The notes under the pieces: generated by a model
Seen by the model: only the letters and a program-made list of their open reading frames with translations
Told to the model about the DNA's origin: nothing
Database searches by the model: none
Translations under genes and position numbers: made by a program
Shown here: piece by piece, positions 1 through 15,958 of the stretch
Numbering within the stretch: position 1 is the stretch's first letter
Layout of the letters: every line of letters starts with the position of its first letter
Source of the DNA: Pelecanus crispus
Lineage: Eukaryota; Chordata; Aves; Pelecaniformes; Pelecanidae
Length of the DNA stretch: 64,000 nucleotides
Direction: 5' to 3'
NCBI RefSeq assembly: GCF_030463565.1
Contig: NC_134643.1
Location: forward strand, 82,023,721 to 82,087,720

Positions 1-1486
1 GTGAGTCACGTTTCGTATTTTGTAATAGAATTATTTCCTTGTATTCATGAGGCACCCTTCCTTCTCTGTCTTGATGTTTGTTGTTGATCATGCTGCCTAC
101 CACACAGATACTTTGAAATCTAGTCTTTCATTCTAAAAACAGGTTTAAACTGGGTGTATATGAAGGGAAATGCGAATAATATGAACTGGAAGTTGTGTAG
201 CAAGCAGCAGATGCTCACACGTACTCTATGTTCCAGAGGTGGGGAAACATATAGAGCAGCTATGCTTATTACCAGCCACATGAATATGACCCTAGAAGTG
301 AAGAGGGTGTGCTTTGAGACCCAATAAGAGCTCTGTGTGTTCAGGAGGGACAGCAAGTCCAGCACTGACTGTTGCAGGCAGCTCTTCTGAGAGCCACCAG
401 CCTAGCGAGGGAAATGGTAGAAGGCCAGAGACTTGAAGATAATGCAACCTTGTTCATCTGCTCCTGCTGACTGCATGTCTTTGAGGTTGGCACCCTCATA
501 CATAGCCACTATTTTCCTTTAAAACTTTTTTACTCCTCTTCCATCCCTCTCGATATTCAGCAAATGAAGACCAGACCTTTTCTGTGTCTTCTGCCGATAA
601 TACAGCTGTTGTCTTTGCTAAGCCCCCTCACAAGTTTCTGCCTGCTCTGCGATCAGGTGTTGAGTCTCAACTGTTAAGGATTTAGGTGTACTAGAACAGA
701 TTCTCTCTCATGTGTATGCCAAGTCACTCAGTCATGATGTTTGTCATGAAAGACCTTGATTGCAGCTTGCTTTACTTTGATACGATAAAAACTCTTTCTC
801 TGTCATACGTAACCGCAAAAACCCAATGTGCTACAGGGTGGCAAGCTCTTTGGAAAAGGCAAACTCAAATTTGCAGCATATGGTTTTAAGGATAGCTTGT
901 GATGTATGCTGAAAAAAACATTAGATACATACACATCCATAAACTATATGTAGCTTAGGAAAATTAAGCCAACTATGTTATGTGTACTACAATTTTTACT
1001 GTTTGTACCTAAAACCATTTGGATGCAAAGCTCTACTACTAAGTACTCCTTTAAGGTTACAGACAGAGTAAATAGGATTGCCAGACAGTTGTGTAACACT
1101 AGGGCATTTGGGTGCAAATAGCATTGAAAATACTCAATAGGCTGCACAGATACTCAGTTTATTAGGTGTACTTCTATTCCACTAATCTTGTCACAGTACA
1201 GATTAAGCTCTTCAAATGCTTTTTCTCCTTAAATGTAAGACCTTCTTAGCTTAACTGGGATTTTAGTGTTTATTTTCCAGATTTAGTAATAAATCAAAAA
1301 TTATAGACATTACAGTTCTGCGTAGAAAAAGCAGTTCTCTTCCCCACCAAAGCCATCTGCCGCTTTCCCATTAGTGGCCAAAAAAGGAATTCATCCTTTT
1401 CTGAGATTTCAGTATCTACTGTTCCGTTTCAGAGTTGTCCTCTCAAAGATAAGAGATGTTCCTCACAATCTTATTCCCTCTCCCCA
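1..1486. other. MANSC1 3' UTR/flank; no coding signal
   Basis: AT-rich sequence downstream of the MANSC1 stop codon. The proximal part, up to one of the candidate AATAAA signals on the minus strand, should be MANSC1 3' UTR. The rest is intergenic. The two short minus-strand open frames at 120-365 and 944-1147 have no recognisable domain or splice context, and I regard them as chance. No repeat family was recognised. Confidence 0.6.
1269..1274 (-). promoter_or_regulatory. Candidate MANSC1 polyadenylation signal AATAAA
   Basis: TTTATT on the plus strand reads AATAAA on the minus strand, about 213 bases after the MANSC1 stop codon. A second AATAAA lies at 1158-1163. Either could end the transcript, and the sequence alone does not decide which. 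Such hexamers are common by chance in AT-rich DNA. Confidence 0.35.
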
Positions 1487-2490
1487 TCATACATCAGTAT
1501 ACATTCCATTGATCAAGTAATCCAGCCTGGTATAATGTCTCTTCTTCTGAAGAGATTCGTGTATTTTCTTCCCCGTCAGTGCAATAACTAGTAACAAGAA
1601 TATCACCCCAAAAAGCAAAGCCGCTACAAGGCTGCTTTTTTCTCCCAGCAGAACGACACCTTTCCCTCTCAGAACACTCTCTGGCAGGTAGCTTTCTGAA
1701 TCAAATGGGTCATAACCCTGAGGGTCACTTTGGGAAGCCGTGGGGGAATCACTAGTAGAGAGAGTGAAACCTGAAAAAGAGAGGAGGGTAACATGGCTGG
1801 TATTGTTGGAAGAGACAACTGTTGGCTCAGGAGGGATGGCTGGAGTTCTTAGTCCTGATGGGGCGGTAGCAGATCTGGAATTTGTGGTGACCCACTTGGT
1901 TGTTGAAGTAGAACCAGAAGTTGTGGGACTGGAAAGAGGGACATGAGTAACAGCGATGGTGGCGGCAGGGATACCAGGTTTAGCTCTGGTGTTCACAGTA
2001 GGCAGAAAGGTAGCTGTGGTGGTGGTGGTGACAGCAGTAGGTTTAGCACCACCAGTAGGCAGAGAGGTTGTACGAGATTCCAGTCTGGTGGTACTTGTAG
2101 GCAGAGGAGTAAGAGTAGTACTGCTGGGTTCAGGAACACTAGACTGTGTGGTGGGGAACAAAGCAGAGGGGTTTCCAATTCGAACAGCAGAAGACATACT
2201 TGATGGCAGGTTAATTACTTTCTGCCTTGGGATGGTGTCTAAGCTCTCAGGATGTTTTGCCCCTTGAGATTCCGGAAAAACTGTATCAAATTCACTGTTG
2301 TCTAAATGCTTGGCCACATGGTTCAGGAGTTCAGATGTCTGATGAAAGACAGACTGTTGCAAAGCAGCGGTATGATTCTGATGGCTAGTCTGACTGTGAG
2401 AAATAAAGGCTCCAGCATCTGAAGACAAAGAATACCCATTTGAAGAAAAGTCCTCACTTTTGAAAGATGTATCCTCCAGGGCATGGGTGT
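1487..2490 (-). CDS. MANSC1: MANSC1, last coding exon: mucin-like stalk, membrane segment, cytoplasmic tail
   Basis: This exon encodes residues 122-454 of MANSC1 (MANSC domain-containing protein 1), a single-pass type I membrane protein whose molecular role is poorly known. The acceptor (minus strand) reads ctgtttccag at 2500-2491 and the exon is open to a TGA at 1489-1487. The first base of the first codon comes from the previous exon (phase 1). Residues about 200-360 are rich in Ser, Thr and Pro, as in a mucin-like O-glycosylated stalk. A hydrophobic segment (VAALLFGVIFLLLVIAL within about 406-427) is followed by a Lys/Arg stop-transfer cluster. The final residues RLDYLINGMYTDV closely match the conserved MANSC1 C-terminus, which identifies the gene. 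The stalk itself is too diverged to align by eye. Neighbours: exon 2 of the gene lies upstream at 6285-6145. Confidence 0.95.
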
Positions 2491-7161
<4,671 letters not shown>

Positions 7162-7381
7162 CTGATAGCTTTTCCCCCGAGCAGCAAGCGTGGACGCAAG
7201 CCTCTGGGTTTGGGGCGTACACGGGCTCTGCGCCCCTGATGCCTTTGGGCAGAGACAAGTTTATATCGATGATGGTGTTTTCCATTTTCTCCGCCGAGCA
7301 CTCTTGACTCAGGGATGGTCTGAGCACCACGCAGGTGGTCACCAGCAAGCAAACCGGCCACCGGCTGCTAGCGGGAGACAT
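7162..7381 (-). CDS. MANSC1: MANSC1, first coding exon: signal peptide and N-terminal half of MANSC domain
   Basis: Start ATG at 7381-7379. Residues 1-25 form a signal peptide (core VCLLVTTCVVL), with likely cleavage after LRPSLS just before QEC. The mature N-terminus carries IIDINLSLPKGIRGAEPVY, the hallmark opening of the MANSC domain, with Cys at residues 28, 62, 66 and 67. The exon ends in phase 1 at 7162 before GT. An in-frame ATG upstream at 7447-7445 would add 22 Pro/Arg-rich residues ahead of the signal sequence. I chose the inner ATG because it gives a normal signal peptide. The three exons sum to 1365 bases including the stop, or 454 residues, slightly longer than the human protein as I recall it (about 430). 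Confidence 0.93.
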
Positions 7382-7725
7382 GGTCACTCGGGGGGGGGGG
7401 GCTTCGCGGGGCTGGGGTGACGCCGGCCTTGGGGCGCCCCTTACCACAGACGCACCGGACCCTCCTCGGCCGGGAAACGGACTTCGCGCCGAGCTTCCCT
7501 CCGGGCAAGCCGCTGCCCAGATGCCTCCTCTGCTCCCGGGGGCGGGGACGCGTTTCTGGGGGCGGCTTCGGGCGGCCCCCCTGCCGCCCAGACGGGGGGA
7601 GGGCAGCGGCGGGGCCGGGCCGGGCTCCGCTCCGCGGCCGGGGCGGAAAGGTGGCGCCGGGGAACGGCGGGAGCCCCGGCCGCCGGCACGTCCGGGAGGA
7701 GGGCCCCGGGAGGCGGGCCCGGGCT
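7380..7725 (-). promoter_or_regulatory. CpG-rich 5' end / probable MANSC1 promoter region
   Basis: A GC- and CpG-dense stretch immediately upstream of the MANSC1 start codon. It includes a plus-strand G10-type run near 7391 (C-run in the transcript). It is the natural place for the MANSC1 transcription start and any non-coding 5' exon, but no TATA box or splice acceptor could be fixed. The overlapping long open frames on both strands here come from GC-rich composition. Confidence 0.6.
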
Positions 7726-8656
7726 GCCTGCCCGCCCTTCTGCCTGCCTGCCCGCCTGCCCTCCCTCATACCTGCCTGCCCTCCCTCATGCCCTTCTGCC
7801 TGCCTGCCCTCCCGTCTGCCCGCCCTCCTTCCCTCATGCCTGCCCTCCCTCCCTCCCTCATGCCTGCCCTCCTGCCCTCCCTCCTGCCCTCCCTCCCTCA
7901 TGCCTGCCCTCATGCCTGCCCTCCCTCCTTCCCTCCCTCCCTCATGCCTGCCCTCCTGCCCTCCCTCCCTCATGCCTGCCTTCATGCCTGCCCTCCCTCC
8001 TGCCCTCCCTCCCTCATGCCTGCCCTCATGCCTGCCCTCCCTCCCTCATGCCTGCCCTCCCTCATGCCCTCCCTCCCTCATGCCTGCCCTCCCTCCTGCC
8101 CTCCCTCCCTCATGCCTGCCCTCATGCCTGCCCTCCCTCCCTCCCTCATGCCTGCCCTCCCTCCCTCCCTCATGCCTGCCCTCCCTCCCTCATGCCTGCC
8201 CTCCCTCATGCCTGCCCTCCCTCCCTCATGCCTGCCCTCATGCCTGCCCTCATGCCTGCCCTCATGCCTGCCCTCCCTCCCTCATGCCTGCCCTCCCTCC
8301 CTCATGCCTGCCCTCCCTCCCTCCCTCATGCCCTCCCTCCCTCCCTCATGCCCTCCCTCCCTCCCTCATGCCTGCCCTCCCTCCCTCATGCCTGCCCTCC
8401 CTCCCTCCCTCCCTCATGCCTGCCCTCCCTCCCTCCCTCCCTCATGCCTGCCCTCCCTCATGCCTGCCCTCCCTCCCTCATGCCTGCCCTCATGCCTGCC
8501 CTCCCTCCCTCATGCCTGCCCTCCCTCCCTCATGCCTGCCTGCCGTCCCTCCTGCCCTTCTGCCTGCCTGTCTGCCCTCCCTCATGCTTGCTTGCCCTCC
8601 TGCCCTCCCTTCTCTCCTGCCTGCCCTCCCTTCTCTCCTGCCTGCCCTCCCGCCCT
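7725..8656. repeat. Minisatellite of CCTG/CCCT/CATG four-base words (core unit CCTGCCCTCCCTCATG)
   Basis: About 930 bases of tandem repeat. The commonest unit is the 16-mer CCTGCCCTCCCTCATG. Units of 12, 20 and 24 bases arise by gaining or losing CCCT words, so the array keeps a four-base register. The edges are degenerate: GCCTGCCC- and CTTCTGCC-type words near 7740-7830 and 8540-8650. The plus strand is nearly free of A outside CATG. The array lacks stop codons in all plus frames and in at least one minus frame, so the apparent long proteins here (for example 7335-8909) are artefacts. The minus strand carries repeated GGGAGGGAGGG blocks that could form G-quadruplexes. It sits just upstream of the MANSC1 start. 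Confidence 0.97.
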
Positions 8657-10000
8657 CTGCCCGGGGGCTGCGGCGATGTCCCCGCTCCTCCAGCCGCCCG
8701 CCGGCCCCAGGGCCTCGTCCCGGGCGTCAGGCGCAAAGGGAAAACCGCCCGGTGAAACTCTTCAGGTGGAGGCGGTGGCGATGCGGTTCTGCTCGCAGCC
8801 GGAGCTGTCTCTTCTCCAACCGAGATGCGCTTTTGGAGGCTGTAATAAAAGCGATCAGCGTGCATCTCCTGGTCTAAATGGACATGTGCATATTTCGATG
8901 TCTGCGTAAGCGCCGCTTTGCTACCTGAGTAATCCTGCTCAAATCATAGCTGAGCGCAGGGTGTTTGCTGAACAGGAGTTGTATGGACAAGTCTATCTAC
9001 TGGGCACACAGACTGCCGGCTTAGCCATTTTTCCCTCAACAGCCTTAGTGCAATTGCATGCTTAAGTAATGTTTTTCCTTGGAAATTTTTCATTTCCTCT
9101 CTTTAATTTTTCTTACTATTTTCAGGGCAGAGTTTAGGAGTAAAAGTGGCCCAGGGAGTAAGGACTGCAAGGAATAAAGAGATTGTAAGATATATTCCTT
9201 CTTTTTCAGGCCTCTCATCCTTAGTCAGAAGGAAGAGAATACTATGAGTACTTAGAATAATAGAGTTATGTGTAAATAAAAGACATTTTCTTTCTAGGGG
9301 TGGTCCCTTACATGAAGAGATACCAAAGGGCAGGTTATTTTACATACTGTAATGGTTAGAGTAGAATAATGAAAACAGGGAGTCTGGTCGTGTCTCTGGC
9401 AGATGTCTGCTGTCTACTTTAAAGAGAGAAACTTAAACAGAGGTGAGATTTCTTGCTTCTCTGAGATCCTTCCCTGGATGGGGCGCAGCGCTGGCAGCAG
9501 CAGCAGGGGCACGTCCTGCTTCACGCTGCCCTGCTGCCTGCCCTGCGCTGCGGCTAACACTGTGGACCCACGCCAAGGGACGGGCGGCTGACGCGTTCTT
9601 CACGCCCAGTCGGTCCCTGTCTCCTTTGTTAATACAGCTGGGTGTTGGCTGGCTTTTATTTGGAAGTAAGTGCTGTGAGAGACTGAGCCTATCATCTCAT
9701 TTCACATCAAATGGCCAATCTGGGGCAATTCCTAATGTTTCGTTGTGATTCTCACATGCTTAGTGTTTTTTTTCCTGAAATTTTCAGCTGCATTTGTTTA
9801 AGAAAATGTTTATTTCTAGTTTTTGGAAATGTAAAGGAGTGCTTTTGGTAGCCAGGTTTCCCTCTTTTGGTAAACTGGTAATATTATTTTTGCTGTTAAA
9901 AGAAGAAGCTGTAAGAGAATGTGACCGTTTAAGGTGTCACCTATTAACTGAGAATGAACTATGGGACTAAATACTAAAAGCAAGCACAAATATTACCTGT
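8657..10000. other. Intergenic DNA; no gene seen
   Basis: The first 200 bases remain GC-rich as the shoulder of the CpG-rich region. The rest is AT-rich single-copy-looking sequence with no splice-flanked coding segment or recognised repeat. A somewhat GC-rich patch at about 9470-9600 contains short open frames without recognisable homology. Confidence 0.6.
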
Positions 10001-10005
10001 GCTAT

Positions 10006-10580
10006 TGTCGTGGTTTAGCCCCAGCCAGCAACTAAGCACCATGCAGCCACTCGCTCACTCCCCCTACCCCAATGGGATGGGGGAGAGAATTGGAGGAGTA
10101 AGAGTGAGAAACACTCCTGGGTTGAGATAAGAACAGTTTAATAATTGAAATAAAATAAAGTAGTAATGCTAATAATAACAATATAATAATGATAATAACA
10201 ATAATAATATACAAAGCAAGTGATGCACAATGCAATTGCTCACCACCCGCCGACTGATAGATACCCAGACAGTTCCCGAGCAGCAATCGCTGCTCCCTGG
10301 CCACCCCCCCCCCAGTTTATATACTGAGCATGATGTCATATGGTATGGAATAGCCCTTTGGTCAGTTTGGATCAACTATTTTGGCTGTGCCTCCTCCCAG
10401 TTTCTTGTGCACCTGGCAGAGCATGGGAAGCTGAAAAGTCCCTGACTAGCATAAGCAGTACTCAGCAACAACTAAAAACATCAGTGTGTTATCAACATTC
10501 TTCTCCTACTAAATCCAAACCACAGCACTGTGCCAGCTACTAGGAAGAAAATTAACTCTATCCCAGCCAAAACCAGGACA
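10006..10580 (-). mobile_element. Solo LTR of an avian endogenous retrovirus, family A (copy 1)
   Basis: On the minus strand it begins TGTCCTGGTTTTGGCTGGGA and ends CTAAACCACGACA, giving canonical TG...CA ends. The same 5-bp sequence GCTAT lies on both sides (10001-10005 and 10581-10585), a target-site duplication proving an intact solo-LTR insertion. A 5-bp duplication suits ERVL-like (class III) elements. On the minus strand a TATATAAA box lies at 10323-10316 next to a G-run (C-run on plus). An A/T-rich TAATAA stretch lies at about 10140-10210. It is near-identical by eye to the copy at 23404-23988. No gag, pol or env is present. Open frames inside are chance. Confidence 0.93.
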
Positions 10581-10585
10581 GCTAT

Positions 10586-13219
10586 GCATTAGGCAAAATC
10601 CCAGCTGCCACCTGCCTTTGCTTATGTAGTGGTGGTGGAAGAAGCCGAGCTTAAAGAAGATCAAAAAAAAGGTTAAACTTCTGGCTGGGGTGGTCATAAC
10701 AGGAGGATGAGGAAAATGGTTCTTCACCAGGACTGTTGGGGTAGTGTTAAGGGTTAGGGGTGTTGGGCTACTGGAATGATACTGAATGTGGAGATCTGCA
10801 CAGAGGCTACTGTGGTGAGACAGGCACAGATGATTATGGGAATATAAGAAGGGCTGATCAGATATATAGGGCAGAAGAGATAATATGGGATGACACAATT
10901 GCCCTGGTCCAGCCACCACTGCTTCTTTCCCCCCTTCCTACCTCTTCTTTGTGGGATGGGCACCCAACCTCTCTGGAGAGAGCATGTGCAACTCAGCCAG
11001 GCTGATGAGGTGCAGGAAAGCCGAGGTCCACCAAAAGCCATGCAGAAACCACTGCTGCTGGCTAGGAGAGAGCCAGCCTTGCCCAGCGGCTGCTGTGCTC
11101 CCATGCCCACTGAGATGGGAAGGAAGGGAGGCCAAGAGAGGGGAGGATGGCTGGACCCCATCAGCCCTGTGTCACGGTGCTAAGTCGCTAAAAGTGTTTT
11201 CCTACCTCTGTAGAGCACCTCTCTGCTTGGGAGCTGGTGTCCTACAGGGTGAAACACCTGGGTGCAGATAAGAGGAACTTCAAATATATGTATATAAGTA
11301 CATTTTTGGGTATTCACACTCACATACAACCACATATAGTTAAATCCCTTGCCCCCAAACTAGTGACCGTAAACCAGTCTTGCAGAGTCCAGGAGCGTGG
11401 CTCCTGGCCCACCATGCTTGGTGGCAGCAAGGGGACCAACAGGACTGTCCCCATCTAATTGGGGCTGCACACCGATGTGACGCGATGCAGGGGCAGGTGG
11501 GTCAGGGCTATTCCTGTGCCGTGTTACCCCCATGCACAGCTTCTGCCTTAAGCCCCAGCCAGGCCCTTCTAAGGAACCTGCAGCTACATATTTAATATAC
11601 CAGACAGTTTCAAATAATCCACTTACATCAGGCATTGACTATACAGAGTAAGTCATAAAGGAAAAGCAAAACTGGTAAGAAACTATCTATAAAATATTTG
11701 CCAAGGCCCTTAAGTTGCTTGGGTCGTGGTAATACATGAGATTTATATATTCTAATGTAGATATGTACAACCATACACTGTTTCAGGTACATTAATTTAG
11801 TTACTGGCTGCGGGACACTGCAGAGGACTTGTGTTATATCCACATTATATGTTATATCCATATACCTAATGTTATATCCACATTAGAGGCAAAGTAAAGA
11901 ATTCACTTACACAACTAATGCATTGAAATATACCTTTATTTTAATAATATTTTCAATGATAAAATTCCACATGGTAGACACATACGTTGGTTGAAAAGTA
12001 AATTAAATCTCTTCCAGGGTGGTGATATACTGCAAATTCACACTTTCACAATAATAAATTAAAGCACTTCAGAGAGGAGCGACAAGTCCATTACACAGAA
12101 GTGGAAAGGACACAAATTGAAGTTAAATGTGCTGATCCAATGGAGCTGATTTTAAAATTTGTCCAAGACTGATGGATAATGTCAAATGAAGTTATGGCAA
12201 GCACTGGCTAGGCTGTAGTCCTGTGGACATCATGCACTTTATCTTTAAACACTGCATTTATCTTTAAATACTGCCAGTCCTTCCTTAAAAGCCACTGAGA
12301 CTACTCACAAGTGTGACTTAAACCATATGCGTGCATATTGCTGATCAGGAACTCAAGTGTGTAAACTGAACTGTGCCAACAACAGTTTGTTCTTCCCCCA
12401 AAATAGTTACATTGCTTTCATACTGTTTGTTCGTTATTTTGGCAGGAATCAAGCAGTTGTTCAGGTAGTTGAAAGAAAGCTCTATTATTATTAGGTTACA
12501 AAAGCACCCGGTACAGCCTACAGCTGACGAAAGGTCGTGTTGGATTGGGATTGTCTTCCCATAGCCTTGGTCTCGGTAGCGGTTGTGAGGTGCAGTTCCC
12601 ACGAGACAGGAGCATTATTTTTGTGTTAAATTAAATCTTGGTGGCAATTAGCAAAGGCAGCCAAGAGAAGCAACGCCGAGTTCAGTGCAGAGCGTTCAAG
12701 GATGCCGGGCATTGTGCACGAGCGGAGAAGGGACTCGTGCAGAAGCTGGCACGCACCGGCGCTGTTCCATAGTTACAGACGATTCCGTCAGAGGCAACTG
12801 CGTGGCTTCTTTGCTGGTTTGGCTGTTAAATATGAAAACAGTAAGTCTGAAATCTCAAAGTATGTATCTTTCTCCTTTTCACTTGGTTTTTGGGTTTTTT
12901 TTTTTGCTTAACCTGAGTTGCCCGTGAACTTTTGCTCCGGGCTGCCTGTACCTCGCCCCTGGCTCAAGGATAAAGGCAGCCAGCGATGGCCGTGTCCCAC
13001 GTGTGACTGCTGCTCGGTGCCCTGCACGGACAAGGGGCTGCAGCTTTTTTGGGGGGCAATGTCTGCGAGCCCACCAAGCAACACACGGGAGAACAGCGTG
13101 GCCCTGCCGCGGGTGGCTTTATTGGGCAGCCTGGGACGCAGACCCGGCGCTTTGGGGTTTGGCAGGTTTGCCTTAGGACAGAAAAATTAATATCCGTAAT
13201 TAAAAAAAAAAAAAAACCA
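10586..13219. other. Intergenic DNA between LTR and BORCS5 promoter
   Basis: No gene supported. The stretch 10750-11170 is moderately GC-rich with several overlapping short open frames on both strands and none with splice context or recognisable similarity. The stretch 11640-12600 is AT-rich, with a local repeat of the word TTATATCCAcATTA around 11835-11885. From about 12690 the sequence becomes GC-richer towards the BORCS5 CpG island. Confidence 0.55.
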
Positions 13220-13594
13220 ATAGATGAGGGCTGTTTTGACTCCCCTGAAGTCCCCCGTGGGCGCTCGCCGCCGCTCCGGCGGGGCGGCTCCCAGGAGGGC
13301 CGAGGCGAGGGCCGGGCCCCAGCGGGCCCCGGCGCCGGCAGGCCGGGGGCGGAGGGGAGAGGCCTCCGCTCTCGCCGCCGCCATCCCCTCAGCTCCCTCC
13401 CCTCCCCGGCCGCTGCGGCCTCGGCCTCTCAGCGCAGCCCCGCCGTGCCGTGCCGTGCCGGGCCGGGCCGGGCGGGGCCTGCCCGTGACCCGGGCGCCGA
13501 CGCCGGCCGGCGCATCCGGAAGCCCCGTCGGCGGGCGGCGGTGGCGGCCGCGGCGCTGCCGGCCGCGCTGCAGGAGGCGGGGGAGGAGGCTGCT

Positions 13595-13612
13595 GCCGCC
13601 GCCGCCGCCGCC
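13595..13612 (+). repeat. (GCC)6 repeat in BORCS5 5' UTR abutting the start codon
   Basis: Six uninterrupted GCC triplets end directly at the ATG and supply a strong Kozak context (GCCGCCATGG). Triplet runs of this kind in a 5' UTR can vary in length between individuals. Confidence 0.9.
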
Positions 13613-13670
13613 ATGGGAGCGGAGCAGAGCGCGGAGGCCGAGAGCCGCCCCGGCGAGCCCAGAGCCTCAG
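13613..13670 (+). CDS. BORCS5: BORCS5 (myrlysin), coding exon 1: myristoylated N-terminus
   Basis: BORCS5 is a subunit of BORC, the lysosome-associated complex that recruits ARL8 and thereby kinesin, moving lysosomes towards the cell periphery. Known biology: the subunit is anchored by N-myristoylation. The exon encodes residues 1-19 and the first base of codon 20, beginning MGAEQSAEAESRP. Gly2 and Ser6 fit the N-myristoyltransferase motif MGxxxS. The start is fixed by the perfect Kozak context and by family conservation. The donor is CAG|gtcggt at 13671, phase 1. Residues after the first 13 are less conserved than the start. The gene runs divergently from MANSC1, 6.2 kb away. Confidence 0.95.
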
Positions 13671-14695
<1,025 letters not shown>

Positions 14696-15920
14696 TGATT
14701 GTTCTTCCTCTGTTTTTAAAGGTCTTTTTTTTTGTACCTAATGGAGTGTGTGCTTTGTGTGTCCTGAGGTTCCTATTGAAGTTCACGTTTCTGTCCATAT
14801 TTTTCACTACAGCTTTGTTTTAAACCTTACTTTCTTTTCTTCTTTTATAATTATTCCCAGCTTTCTAAATGCTGGGTGAAATGGTTTAGAGGTGTGCTAG
14901 TAATGTTCTCTGCAGTGGAACCATCTACTGTGGAGACAGTACAGCTCCAAGCATGCCAGCTTGCCCTGTACCACTGGTTGATGAGAGATGCCATGTTATG
15001 TTCTAATATATAATGGATCGCAGTCTCTGGTTTTGCTCTAGGCTCTTAAAAATATCTGTGCGTTACTCTTTCGGAGTCATAGCTACCTGTGTCCATACAC
15101 AGTTGCTTGAAATCAAGATATCTTTTGGGGGTTTCCAACCTAGAGCAGATTTTGTTCTTGGTTTTGGGGGGGTGGACTGAGGCTTGCACGGGTCCTTAAG
15201 CCCTGTGTTGACAACATCCCTTTATATCAGTGGACTTATTAAATTCCCACTGTGTCTTTCTTTCTGTGTTTCTTTTTCTCCCAGTCTTTTTTTTTTCCTT
15301 CCCCTGCACCCATTCTTTTTTCCTTCTGTTCTGTTCAAAGGGAAGTGAAGATTTAAATCAGAGTTGTCAAACCTACAGTTCACCAAAAACTGTTTGTGCA
15401 TTTTGTGGCCTGCCTTCTAGCTACCTCTTTTTCTGGAGACTGTGCAGTGTCCTTAGTGTCTGAAAGTCCCTTAGGAAGGGAGATGCCTGGAGCAGCATGC
15501 ATGAATGGATTTGGTAAAAGAAGCCTGCTCCTGGGCTCCTCTCCCTGGAACATTGTGGGTCAGCAAACTTGTGCGAATGTGCTGTGTAGTGGACACTCAG
15601 TGAGACAATGTTTTGGTTTTTTTGGGTTTTTTTTTTTTAAATTGGAGGCCTATTGTGCATGTGTACGTTAGCTGCAGCACTTGCTCATGTCTTGTAGGCC
15701 TGCTGTGACAGAGGGGAAGGAGCTGGGATGTTTAGCCCTCCCTGCTACTGGAAGAAATGGTGTGGTCTTGTACAGCTGAGGGTTTAAGCACTACTAGTCT
15801 GAGTGTCACTGATTCATGCATGGCTGCTGGGAATATATGGCAGCCACTTTGCCCTGCAGGCATCACTAGAGGTGACATAACATCACAACATCACTTTTTG
15901 GACAGGAACTCTCTGCAACT

Positions 15921-15958
15921 TTTTTTTTTTTTTTTTTTGTGTGTGTGTGCGTGTGTGT
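15921..15958. repeat. Poly-T followed by (GT)n microsatellite
   Basis: A run of 18 T leads directly into GTGTGTGTGCGTGTGTGT. Confidence 0.9.

Noticed and set aside
7335-8909. Long plus-strand open frames (524, 486 and 235 codons) and a 205-codon minus frame
   Set aside because: They read through the tetranucleotide-word minisatellite and flanking CpG-rich DNA, where stop codons are absent by composition; three frames being open at once shows this is not coding selection.
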